Shown here piece after piece: positions 25,740 to 36,769 of a stretch of DNA of 64,000 nucleotides. The notes beneath the pieces are model-generated. The model did no database searches. It had not been told where the DNA came from and saw only the letters and a list, made by a program, of their open reading frames with translations. The translations under genes and the position numbers were made by a program. Source of the DNA: Druceiella hillmani (taxonomy: Eukaryota > Arthropoda > Insecta > Lepidoptera > Hepialidae); assembly GCA_039881145.1 (NCBI GenBank), contig JAYKKI010000009.1:11038001-11102000 (forward strand), given 5' to 3'. Position 1 is the first letter of the stretch, and every line of letters starts with the position of its first letter.

Positions 25740-27140
25740 ATTTACATGTACGTATATATAAAGTATATATTGAATAATATTATACTTTTTGGAAACTTCT
25801 CAAAGACCATCGACCATTAATACTAAATAATATTCAACAAATAAAATTTTCAATTTATTCATTCTTCCAGTTATTTTGTTAAGCTCACCCATTATTATAA
25901 ATTCCATAAGGGAAAATATTTTTAAGCGGATGACAATCACGTTAAATTTCCCGATCTCGAACCCAAGCATGTCAAATATTATCGTATAACTACTCCTATA
26001 AATACAGAGCAAAGTTTTAAATAATTAAACGTAAAACTGACAGTAATTATAATAATTTTGAAATAATAAATCTGTTTAAAACTGATACCAATATGCAAAA
26101 TTCTCTTGCAACGTTTTGTTTACATTTAATTTTTCAATCACGATCGTGATTGTGATATGATTACGATACTTGAAAAGGAATTTCATGAAATATGCTGTCA
26201 TAAGAATTATGTTTATATTATGCAATCAATGTTTCAAACCTTAAATAAATAATACGTACAAAACTTTTAAATCATTGTTACCGAATATCTACAAGATAAA
26301 TGAACACATAAGTCTTCGGAAATATTTTTTTGTGCTCGAATACATATGGTGAAGATTCAATTTCTTCCTAAAAGCATCAATTAAGTATTTCTACCATATC
26401 ATATTTCACGTAGCACGAACCTGATTTAAATACGCTTCTCGATTATGATTCACTATACATGGATATAATATTTACGTAAGAAACATTCTTTAATTATATA
26501 TTAATTGCAAGCAAATGACATGTCAAGAAATATGATATATTTAACCGAGAAACCTAATAATTTTAATGTTAACTAGACATTTTATGAATTTTATGTGAAT
26601 TAAAATATATCATAGATAATATCATTAAATTATAATCATTAGATAAATATATAATCATTAGATAATACCATTAAATCGTTATATTTTACACCCACAATGT
26701 ACCTGTCGTAAGTCAATAAGGAACGATATGCGATATGATATACTTCAAACGATATGATATACTTCAAAGCTTCAAGCCAAAGGTGATCTACCTTTGGTTC
26801 TATTCTCGCTGTTGAAGGCAACACTTCACCCACTAGGTCCTCACCAATTTAAGTATTCGATCGGTGTGTCTAAACTGTCTAGAAGCTACTCGATTCAGCA
26901 TCTAAAAATACACCCTAAGCACTTGAGAGGAAATTTTTGACTAGTTTTTACCTTCGTCAGAATCACTCCTGATTTACTTTGAAATTGATCTTCGAGACAA
27001 AATATTCTGTAGGGACTTTGATTTTGCTTCTCAAACATAAAAGTACGTTACCATTAAAACAGAATACATAATTTTTTGAGTGAATTGGGTTTGAGTAACG
27101 TCAATAATTAATGTTTTTTTTGCGAAATTAATTTTGCGAA
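25740..27140 (-). repeat. X block, reverse, partial
   Basis: Matches 6780-7730 and the reversed outer part of X: it contains the aaatattatcgtataac segment near 25975, a segment near 26340-26450 resembling 7250-7380, and the outer end near 27050-27110 (gaattgggtttgagtaacgtc). It runs into A+ at about 27140. The same A-X join, inverted, is present at 36400-36540 and 42380-42500. Confidence 0.65.
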
Positions 27141-30100
27141 ATTATGGCTGTAATCGTTAATTATAATTGGTTACCAAAATTAGAAATATTAATATTTAAT
27201 GATTAAAACTACACAGCGACATCAATAGACAATAGAGATGATCAAAGTATCACTTATTAGATTAAATGATAGATTCATGTATACACATGTAGTTATTTTT
27301 TTATAATCATGAAAACAATGGATTAAGACATATGTGGCCATGTATAGTTCCGAGTGATAGATCATGTATTCCAAATGAGTGATAGATCATGTATGCCAAA
27401 CATTGAAAACGTAATACTATTTCTCAATTAGATTTAATCACTTATATATAACAAGTTTATTTAATTAAATCAGGGAATGCGTGCTACGTCAATCCGTAAC
27501 TTTGTATCCAGATTTGGAAACTCCTCTTTGTAATTATTCGCAGTATATTTATACACCCTGTTACGTACAGATATACACAAAAATTTGAATACAGAATTCC
27601 AGACTACCTTAAAAATAAAAGTATGCTAGGATGTTATGAAGTTAATCGACACTCAAATTTAAATTGCTACCTCCAGACGAGCCTTTATATATAAAAAGCG
27701 TCAGGCTCAAATTTAGATAAAGTACTAATTACTATATTACACTATTGAAATGCTAATTCGAATTATTAAATACTGTAGTTAAAAGTTAACGGAACAAAAA
27801 TTGTGCTAATTTCTAAAAGGTTTAATATAAATTTCCAAAAACACTATCGAAATTAATGAAATATAGGAATATAAATCTCTCCAATATTATTTTTACGTAT
27901 GTTAAGGAACTCAATTAAAAACATAAATATTAAATAGTCAATAAAAATTTAGTCTCGTCTGATGAGGGGAAGAGAACAAACTATTAGTTTTTTTCTGCAT
28001 CTATATCTATCGAATTACACTTATGATTGGTTTTCAAGTAAGTGCACTTTCAAATCTACTTGCATCGATAATTATAAATATTTACCAGCAAACGGGTCAA
28101 GTTAAATACTTGAGACATTGTATATTCGATCAATTTTCTGGACTTACAACCAATGATGGACTTACAACCAATTGATGGTTTTTCCTATTATAATTTTCTC
28201 TAAAAACGATATATGCGTTATCAATTTAAAAAAAACAATGAATATTTTCCAGGACTTGATCTATCAATCAAGATTAATTTAAGTTATGCTTTTCTGATAT
28301 TTCATGAATATTATCCGCCTATGAATATGTCTCTTTCAAGTACAAAAAATGAGTAAATTTTAAATTAAGGAATCTTTTAATGTGGATATGAAAACAGAAG
28401 TGGAAAAATGTTTTGCATAATAAACAAGTTGATGTGCTAAATTGTCATAAAAATGTTGCTTCCAAAACTTATAAGGGTTAGACTGAAAGGAAGCAACTGC
28501 TTTTACTGAGCGAATTTTAAAGCAAAATTCAAAAGGCACATCTTTTCAAAAATTTTATTTAAACGAATTTTTACTAAATGTAACTATTCTATATTAATCT
28601 TTCATAATTTTTTGTAGCAACATTATCAAATAAATCGAAAGCACATTTAATCTAATTTATAAAAGTTTCACACATTTATCATAAAATAGTAATTTTGAAA
28701 TTTTGGTATAATTTTACGACAAAATTGACGAATTTTTTAATAAAAAACCTAGTTGACTTTAATTACTGTACTTCATCGATTATGTTATATTGATGTCTAT
28801 AAACACCATCACATTTTTTGAAGAGCATACGTTTCATACGAGATCTGATCAAAACGATAACACTTGTCCCAAGGGCATATAGTTAGGAGTAAAATTAGAC
28901 CGATCATGAAAACGCTACTAGAATGATTATGAAATCGTAGAAAGCACTAAAAGCAGATATTTTCTTAACAAAAACCAAAAAAGTTCGAAATTTTAAATTT
29001 TTCGCTGGAAACGAACCATATTAAGAAAACATTGGTTTTCATCTGTTCTTTAACATAATATCTCCTAATTGAGCAAATTGATTTTAAATTAAACTATAAC
29101 TATAAAAAAAATACGACATGGAGTTTCAGAAGTCACAAAATTGGTTTCATGACTTCGAGGTACAATGAGTTTTCGCTTTTAATTTAAATATAACCTCTTC
29201 TCCTATAATCTATTAAATAAATTGATTTAAGTGCAAACAAATCATTGGTTACACGATATATCGTCATATTATTTAACTAAAATGAGTGAAACTGATTTGT
29301 GACTGAGTTTAAATGTACTTTGCCTCCATGTATCAAAGAATTTCTAGTAAAAATTGTAAAAGGCAATACAATTTTTCAACACTGGGCATAAGTTAAACGG
29401 ATGGAAGTTCGTGTTTGATACAGTAGCATATGCTTAGTCATTACAATATTTAGTACAATTCAATTCCAATTTTTTCATCCTTTTTCAGAAGTAAATTCAT
29501 TTATTTCTCCATTCATGAGCTAAGATTACGCTATGAAAACCTATATAATCGCCATTTTCTTTGACTTTTTTTCTAATAATTTTCACTTCATTTTCAAACG
29601 TTGGATGATATTGAATAAGTTGTTCTACAAATCCATATGACGGATATACTAAAAATTTTGAATTGTTCCTGTCTTGATATATTTCATATTACAAACTAGA
29701 TCCTTTTCTAACTAGAGACATCTTCACTTTTATTCTATTACATCTGTCTATTACTATATATCTCGGACAGATTTGGCATATTTTTTCTTCTAAGGCCATA
29801 TCTACAAATAATAGTTTCATACTCAGTTTTACATAGAATTTAGAAAATCTATTACGGAGGATGAAATTCGGGTTTGCTGGCGTGACTTTGAAATAAAAGT
29901 TAATTTGTCAGTGTGGGCGTGAAAAGGGAAAAGGGTAACCTAAAAGGCGGAGAAAAGTTCAGTTGAATAATATTTTTTCGCTGTGAATGCTTTCCTTTTC
30001 ATGAATTCCTTCTATGATTAGACAGAATGCAAAATTTAATCTAAATGCTAAATTTTTATATATCAAATATACATATTGAGAGTTCAACGCGCGACTGCTC

Positions 30101-30315
30101 TTTCTTTCTTTGCAGGACTATTCCCTGATCTCAATTTCATCCAGCATTTACTGCAATTACATAGTACGAACTATAAAGTAATTACTGAATGTGTCAAAAC
30201 ACTTTTGTTTAGAGTTTAATGAAATAATAGAATATAGCAATGGAACGAGCGAGCTTCTAAGTTGAGTAAAATTCTAAAGTTTGCTGGTATTTTTTTGTGA
30301 TTGTTGAGTAATGAT
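27140..30315 (+). repeat. A block, forward, left arm of an inverted repeat around the LINE
   Basis: Pairs with about 33290-36505 as an inverted repeat; for example, the sequence around 29840-29900 is the reverse complement of 33700-33760, and 27180-27240 mirrors 36410-36470. It ends near 30315, just inside a gctggtatttttttgtgatt landmark whose mirror lies at 33290-33325. Non-coding. Confidence 0.72.
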
Positions 30316-30344
30316 AATTAAATATTGTTCAGTAATGATAATAT

Positions 30345-30682
30345 TGTTCAGTAATGATAATATATATATAGTCGAGGGCTGCCTTCTCGATGGCTTCGTC
30401 AGCCTTTCGTAGCGTGTGGCCGATCCAACGCCACGTCCACTCCCCAATCTGTTCTGCGATGGGTTTTTGGTCCGTTTCAGCCCACAGATCCTCGTTCCTC
30501 TTCACCTCCGGACACCTCACGTTCATGATGCGGCGAAGACATCTGTTCACGAAGACTTGTAGTTGGTGGGTGAGACCTTTGGAGACCCTCCACGTCTCAC
30601 AGCCGTACATCAGGACGGATTTGACGTTGGTGTTAAAGAGTGTGATCTTCGTCCTTTTGGAAATGGATCCACTTCTCCACAC
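30345..30682 (-). pseudogene. LINE C-terminal domain remnant
   Basis: A 117-codon frame with the ITLFNTNVKSVLMYGCETW, QVFVNRCLRRIMN and WRWIGHTLRK motifs found downstream of the reverse transcriptase in RTE-like elements. It is out of frame with the QYLGS stretch before it. The last residues run into the 3' repeat (IYIIITEQ), so the normal stop has probably been lost. Confidence 0.82.
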
Positions 30683-30686
30683 CTCT

Positions 30687-31407
30687 TCACGTCCTCGTCA
30701 CCATACTTCCGAGGTACTGAAAGCTCTCTTCATATATTATAATATTGTTGGGGAGAGGATGCACCCCTGTCTTACGCCTGCATTGACGCTGATGGACTGC
30801 GTCAGGGTTCCCTCGTGCAAGATTCGACACTGGTAGTCCGTGTACATCTCCTTGATGATGTTGAGGATTTTCATTGGGATGCCATACTCTGCCAGGGTGT
30901 TTCACATGACTGTTCTATTGACCGAGTCAAATGCCTTCTCGAAGTCAATCAAGGTGAGGTACAGGGGGTTCTGCCATTCTGAGCTTTATTCTAGGATGAT
31001 CCTCAAGGTGTTTATGAGATCCACGCAGCTCCTGTGTTTTCGGAAGCCGGCCAGCTCTTTTCTGGGTCGCCGCTCCATCGCTTCCTTGATGCGCTCCAAC
31101 ATGACACGGGAGAGAATTTTGCTAGGTACCGAGAGGCGAGTAATGCCCCGCCAGTTGTTACAGTCGGTAATGTCACCTTTCTTCGGCAGCTTGACGATGA
31201 TTCCCCTTTTCCACTCAGCTTCTCTTCGCTCCAAGGTTTAAGAAGTTCGGCTGTTGTCCCAAGATCGGCCTTGAGCATTTCTAGCGTGATGCCGTCAATG
31301 TGTGGTGCCTTGCCGGATTTCATTTTCTTTAGTGCTTCCACAATCTCTTCTTGAGATGGTGGCAAAGATATGTCTGGGTTGCTGTCCTCTCCGTCACTTA
31401 GGTGCAC
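30687..31407 (-). pseudogene. LINE reverse transcriptase remnant lacking the catalytic YADD-type motif
   Basis: Fragments in three frames: MKSGKAPHIDGITLEML (near 31320), then after a frameshift GIIVKLPKKGDITDCNNWRG and AGFRKHRSC (31234-30986). After a stop come LIDFEKAFDSVNR (motif A with its catalytic Asp) and VRQGCILSP (motif B), both visible on the minus strand between about 30980 and 30745. Directly after motif B the sequence jumps to the QYLGSMV stretch (near 30710) that normally lies well beyond motif C, so roughly 100 residues including the FADD/YADD site are deleted. Polymerase activity is therefore impossible for this copy. Confidence 0.82.
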
Positions 31408-31422
31408 TGTTATATCCGAACC

Positions 31423-31776
31423 TCAGTTAAGAACTTCTGTGAAGTATTCCTCCCATCTGCGGAGTTGGTCTTCCGTCGAGGTAAGCAACGTTCCGTCCTT
31501 GTTTCTAATGGGTCTTAACTTTTGGAAGTCTTTCCTTGCTAGTGTTTTTGTGATGCCATAGAGTTCTTTCGTATCCCCTTTTTTAGCTGTGTCTTTTGCT
31601 ATCTGCACAAGTTCTTCTATCCACGCTCTTCGGTCCCTCACGCTCCGTTTCACCTTCTTGTAGGCCTCAGCGTCCTGGGCCTGGGCAGCCGCCTTCTGCT
31701 GTCGAGTCCTACTGTTGTTGATAAGACTCTTGGCGTCCTTTCTCTTTCCAATATCTGACCAGGTTCCTTCTGACAT
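31423..31776 (-). pseudogene. LINE linker between endonuclease and reverse transcriptase
   Basis: A 117-codon frame rich in lysine and arginine (for example KKVKRSVRDRR near the middle), ending in a LRRWEEYFTEVLN motif that typically precedes the reverse transcriptase in this type of element. An in-frame TGA follows directly, and the same frame then continues into the reverse transcriptase segment (HLSDGED...). No separate function is suggested. Confidence 0.75.
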
Positions 31777-31816
31777 CTAGTCCTTCTCCTTCGGGTCTTT
31801 GTACTTCAGTACTTCT

Positions 31817-32560
31817 TTACTGGTTGCTACGTAGACATATTTTGTCCTTGTCCAAGAGTTTTCCACTGTATCGATCTGAATTTAAGGCTTGGAAGCGGTT
31901 CTTTAGTTCCACTTGCAACTGCTGGCGGATGTTTTCGTCCTTTAGTTTCGCCACGTCAAACTTTTTTTTCCTGCTCTGGAACTTTCTGTGGAACTGGCCG
32001 ACAATTTTTATTTTGAAGTCAGCTACTACCAGGTGATTGCTGCCAATATCTGCTCCGCGTTTGTTCCGCACATCTCTCACTGATCTTCGAAATTTTCGAC
32101 TGAATGCCGTGTGGTCGATTTGGTTCTCCGTAAAGTGGTCAGGAGACACCTATGTTACCTTATGGCAGTTCTTGTGCGGGAACACTGTTTCTCCAATTAC
32201 CAAATTCTGTCTTGCGCAGAAGTCTACAAACTGTTCTCCGTTGTCGTTTCTATCACCTAGGTCGTGTTTGCCCATGATATGTTCCAGCCCCGTGTTATTT
32301 CTCTCAACCTTTGCGTTCAGGTCGCCCATGACGATGATCACATCCTTTCGGTTCGTTCCCATTACTGCATCATTCAGGTGTTGGTAAAATTCTTCTTTTT
32401 GCTGTGTTTCCGCACCCTCTGTTGGATGCGTAGCACTGTAGCACCGTGACGTTACGAACACGAGTCTTGAACCTCGCGGTCAGGAGTCTCGCTGAGAGTG
32501 GTTTCTACTCTATCAGGCTCCTCTTGACTTCCTTAGTCAAATGTTTCTTTAATAATAGAA
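31817..32560 (-). pseudogene. LINE AP-endonuclease domain remnant
   Basis: C-terminal half of an endonuclease/exonuclease/phosphatase-type domain, which in LINEs nicks the target DNA to prime reverse transcription. Seen in order: a TARFKT-like strand (near 32480, separate frame), MGDLNAKVERNN, then GLEHIMGKH and GDRNDNGEQFVDFC in a 103-codon frame (32461-32150). After one in-frame TAG (probably an old tryptophan codon in the HK(V/A)T-W-VSPDH context) follow ENQIDH and the SNHLVVADFKIK stretch with the catalytic-histidine region. The N-terminal third, with its first catalytic residues, is missing: the frame begins soon after the 5' UTR-like sequence, indicating an internal deletion. A frameshift near 31800 separates it from the linker. 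Confidence 0.82.
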
Positions 32561-32804
32561 GTTTCAGGCAGATTGGTTATTAGCCAAACTGCTCTAGCGC
32601 GGTTGAAGGGTCTGCCTCCGCGTCCGCGCCCGCAGTGGGTAACCCTACACCAGCGACCCTCACGAGGTACCATCAGACGGGCCAGCTGAACCAAGGTTAT
32701 TTTAAAGGGGTGTTACTCCTCTATCACTCCCCAATTTATCCTGGCTTGTGACAGGCAGAGCCTGAACTCCAAGGGGCACAGGTTGGCTGGGTTATTTGAA
32801 ATCA

Positions 32805-35800
32805 GATATAAATAAAATATTTCATGTTGCATTGTACTTATTCGAAGGATATGCAATTGCAATATCTTACTTTACATGTTTTATTAGGTTTATGTGTTTA
32901 GGAAGAATTTTTGATGTGTTCTTAATCTATATTAAATTCAATAACTTTAAATAGATATCTCTAATAGTATACATTTTTGTAGAAGACCGAAATCAAAAAA
33001 ATAATTTTTCGTAAAATCCTCTGCTCGTTCTTATGGTTCCTGTGGCTGGTACAGTGGTTAACCTAAATTCATCATATAAGATCTAGCCATAAAAATCAAA
33101 ATATTATGTGCCTTTCAGTACATTATCTAAATTTGTTTTTCCATTCTTTTACATTTATAAAAAAATATGTAGAAAATAAAGTCGAAAAGCATCCGATTTC
33201 AAACACGCTGGATATTTTACAATATGTACGGAAAGCCATAATACTTTTAAAGAAAATGGCTACGGTCATTGAATGATGTTTAAATATCATTAATGAGCCA
33301 TCACAAAAAAATACCAGCATACTTTAGAATTTCACTCAACTTAGAAGCTCGCATCGAATATTCTATCGTGAACGTGTTTCGATATTCTCAGTAATTACGT
33401 TGTAGGACGTACTATGTAATTTCAGTAAATATTTGATAAAATTGAGGTTAGAACATAGCCCTGCAAAGAAAGAAAGAGCAGCTGCGCGTTGACCTTTCAA
33501 CATGTATATTTGATGTACGTATGAGAATTTAACATTTATATTTAATGTTGCATCCTGCCTAACCTCTGAAGGAATTCGTGAAAAGCAAAGCATTCACAGT
33601 GAAAAAGTATTTTTCAGCCGAACTCTTCTCCTCTTGTTAGGTTACCCGTAACCTTTTTCACGCCCGCCCTGATAAATTAGCTTTTATTTCAAAGTCACGC
33701 CAGCAAACCCGAATTCCGTCCTCCGTAATGGATTTTCTAAATTCTGTGTAAAACTGAGTACGACGCTGTTGTTTGTAGACATGGCCTTATAAGAAAAAAA
33801 TATGCCAAAATTGCCCAACATATATTGGAATAGACAGATGTAATAGAAAAAAAGTGAAGATGTCTCTAGTCAACACAGGATCTAGTTTGTAATGTGAAAC
33901 ATAACAAGACACCAACAATTCAATTTTTTTTAGTATATACGTCATATGGATTTGTAGAACAAATTATTCAATGTCATCAAACGTTTGAAAATGAAGTGAA
34001 AATTATTAGAAAAAAAGCCATGCATTTAAGATAATGACGATTATGTAGGTTTTTATAGAGTAATCTTATTCCATGAACGGAGAAATAAATTAACTTGCTT
34101 CTGGAATTGAATTGCAGTAAATATTATAATGACTAAGAATACGACGCTTGTATAAAACACGAACTTCCATTAGTTTATGTTATGACCTGTATTTGAAAAA
34201 TTGTATTGGCTTTTACAATTTTTACTAAAAATTCTTTAATACACGTAGTCAAAATATATTTAAACTTAGTCACAAAATATATTTAAATTCAGTCACAAAT
34301 CAATTTCACTCATTTCATTTAAATAATATGAGGGTATCTCGTGTGTAACCAATGATTGGTTTGCACTTAAATCAACTTATTTCATAGATTATTAGAGAAA
34401 AGTTTATGTTTAAATTAAATGTGAAAACTCATTGTACCTAGAAGTCATGAAAGCAATTTTGAGTCTTCTAAAACGTTATATTTTTTTTATAGTTACAGTT
34501 TAATTTAAAATAAATATTCTCAATTACAAGATATTATATTAATGAAAAAATGAACACAAGCGCTTTGTTAATATTATTCGTTTCCAGTGAAAAATTTACA
34601 ATTTCGAGCTTTGTTGGCTTTTGTTAAGAAAATTTCTGCTTTGAGTGCTTTCCACGATACTGTATTTCCACGATCTGTCTAATTTTACTCCTAATTATGT
34701 GCTCTTGGACCAAGAGTTATCATTTTGACAAGATCTCGTATGAAATGTATGCTCCTAAAAAACGTTATGGTGTTTATAGATACCAATATAATATGATTGA
34801 TGAAGTAAAGTAATTGATGTCAATTAGGTTTTTTAATACAAAATTCGTCAATTTTGTCAGAAAATTGTACCAAAATTATAAATTACTATTTTATGATAAA
34901 TATGTGAAGTTTTCGTGAATAAGATTAAACGTGCTTTCTATTTATTTGGTTATGACAAAAACTGATTTAGGATAGATTCTCTTAGAAAAAAATCGTCTAA
35001 ATAAAATTTTTAAAAATAAGTGTCTTTTGACTTTTGCTTCAAAATTCGCTAGAATATTATACCAATAAGAGCATTTGATTATCTTTAATCTAACCTTTAT
35101 GAGTTTTAAAAGCAATTTTTATATGACTATTTAGCACGGCAACCTGTTTATTATGCATAACATTTAACTATGAATATATTTTCCCAGTTTTGCTTTCCTA
35201 TCCACATTAAAAAGCTTCCTTAATTTAAATTATTTTCTTCTACTTGAAAGTTATATAATCATAGACAGATAATATCCATGATATTTTATAAAGAAAAGGA
35301 TAACTTAAATTTTTATTTTTGATTGATATTTTGCAGGACTGGACCTAGAAAATAGTCATTAGATTTTTTTTTAATTGATAAGGCATATCTCGTTTTTAGA
35401 GAAAATTATGATGGGAAAAACGATCAATTAGATAGGTTGTAACTCCAGAAAATTTATCGAATATGTAATGTCTCAAGTATTTTATTTGACCCCTTTGCTG
35501 GTCAATATTTATAATTGTCAATGCAAGTGGCTTTGAAAGTGCACTTACTTGTAGACCAATCATTAGTTTAATTCGATAAATATAAATGCAGGAAAAAACG
35601 AATAGTTTGTCATTTTTCTCTTATCAGATGAAAATCAATTTTTCATTGACTCTTTATTATTTATTTTTTAATTGTGTTTCTTAACATACGTAAAAATATT
35701 ATTGACAAAATTTAAATCTTTATATTTCATTAGTGTTTTTGAAAATTTTAATTTAACCTTTTAGAAATTGGTACAATTTTTATTCCGTTATTTTTGACTG

Positions 35801-36505
35801 CAGTGTTTAATAATACGAATTGGCATTTCAATAATTAGTAGTATAATACAGTAAATAATACTTAATTTAAATTTGAACCTGATATTTTCAAATATGAACA
35901 CTTGTCTGAAGGTAGCAATTTAATTTTAAGACTTGACTATAAATCTTCATAACATCCAAGCACACTTTTATTTTTAAGGTAGTCTGGAATTCTAATGGTA
36001 TTCTTTCATTTAAGTTTTTGTATTTATCTGTATATAGGGTGTGTTAATATATTGCGATTGATTACAAAGAGGAGTTTTCAAATCTGGATCTGGAAAACTG
36101 GAAAAGTTACAGATTCACGTATTTCCGGATCTAATTAAATAACATTGTTATATTGCGTATAAGCCATTGAATCTAATCGAGAAATAGTATTACGTTTCCA
36201 AATATTACTTTAAATATTTATATTTGACTCCAATTCCAATAAAAAAATGTTGGAATATATGATCTATCACTCGTGACTATGCATGGCTACATATGTCTTA
36301 ATACATTGTTTACATGATTATGAAAAAATAATTATATGTGTAAATACGGCCGTATCATGTAGTCTAATAAGTAATATCTTGATATGTATAAGTAATGTCT
36401 TCATATCTATTGCATATTGATGTCGCTGCGTGGTTTTAATGATTAAATATTAATATTTATAATTTTAGTTACCAATTATAACTAACAATTACAGCGATAT
36501 TTTCA
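32805..36505 (-). repeat. A block, reverse, right arm of the inverted repeat around the LINE
   Basis: Mirror of 27140-30315, plus about 490 bp at its inner end (32805-33290) with no partner in the left arm. That extra part matches 38810-39300 (same orientation) and 14820-15200 (inverted), so it is genuine A sequence lost from the left arm. Non-coding. Confidence 0.7.
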
Positions 36506-36640
36506 CAAAAATTATACAATTATTGACGTTACTCAAACCCAATTCACTCAAAAAATTATTGGAATACATGTATTTCGTTTTAACAGCAACGTACTTAAAG
36601 ATATGGCTGGGAACCAAAATGAAAGCCCCTATGGAAATTA
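36505..36640 (+). repeat. X outer-end stub
   Basis: Only the first 135 bp or so of X (gttactcaaacccaattcac and aacagcaacgtactta) before it is cut by a SINE. The A-X join on its left is the same as at 27140 and 42480. Confidence 0.65.
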
Positions 36641-36765
36641 AATACTTTAATGTATCTAAAAGTTACATATGGCGAACTTATTGGTACAAGAACTCTCTCT
36701 TACAGTCAACCAGGACAACAGTCCAACCCCGCTTGCCGGGAACCGAACGACGACGAATTTAGGTG
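36640..36765 (-). mobile_element. tRNA-derived SINE, copy d, at the X/C junction
   Basis: Body similar to copies b and c (gcgaacttattggtacaaga; ctctcttacagtcaaccagg), but the tRNA-like head is mostly deleted: from the B-box region (gccgggaaccgaac) it jumps to gacgacgaatttagg. X lies on its left and C on its right, so the SINE bridges two blocks. Confidence 0.72.
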
Positions 36766-36769
36766 ACGA

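Larger units (their letters stand above)
30315..32805 (-). mobile_element. Decayed non-LTR retrotransposon (LINE, RTE-like)
   Basis: Minus-strand element about 2.5 kb long and far less AT-rich than its surroundings. In reading order it has a 5' UTR-like GC-rich region (about 32805-32590), AP-endonuclease remnants, a linker, reverse transcriptase remnants and a C-terminal domain. The 3' end (30315-30370) is followed by two or more copies of a 19 bp unit (attgttcagtaatgataat) and a short TA run. Similar ORFs are often labelled craniofacial development protein 2-like in databases. Frameshifts, in-frame stops and two internal deletions make it inactive. The clade (RTE or a relative) is from recall of motif style and is not proven. 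It lies in the spacer of the A inverted repeat. Confidence 0.85.

Noticed and set aside
30390..32449. Several plus-strand frames of 61-148 codons
   Set aside because: They are opposite-strand shadows of the minus-strand LINE.
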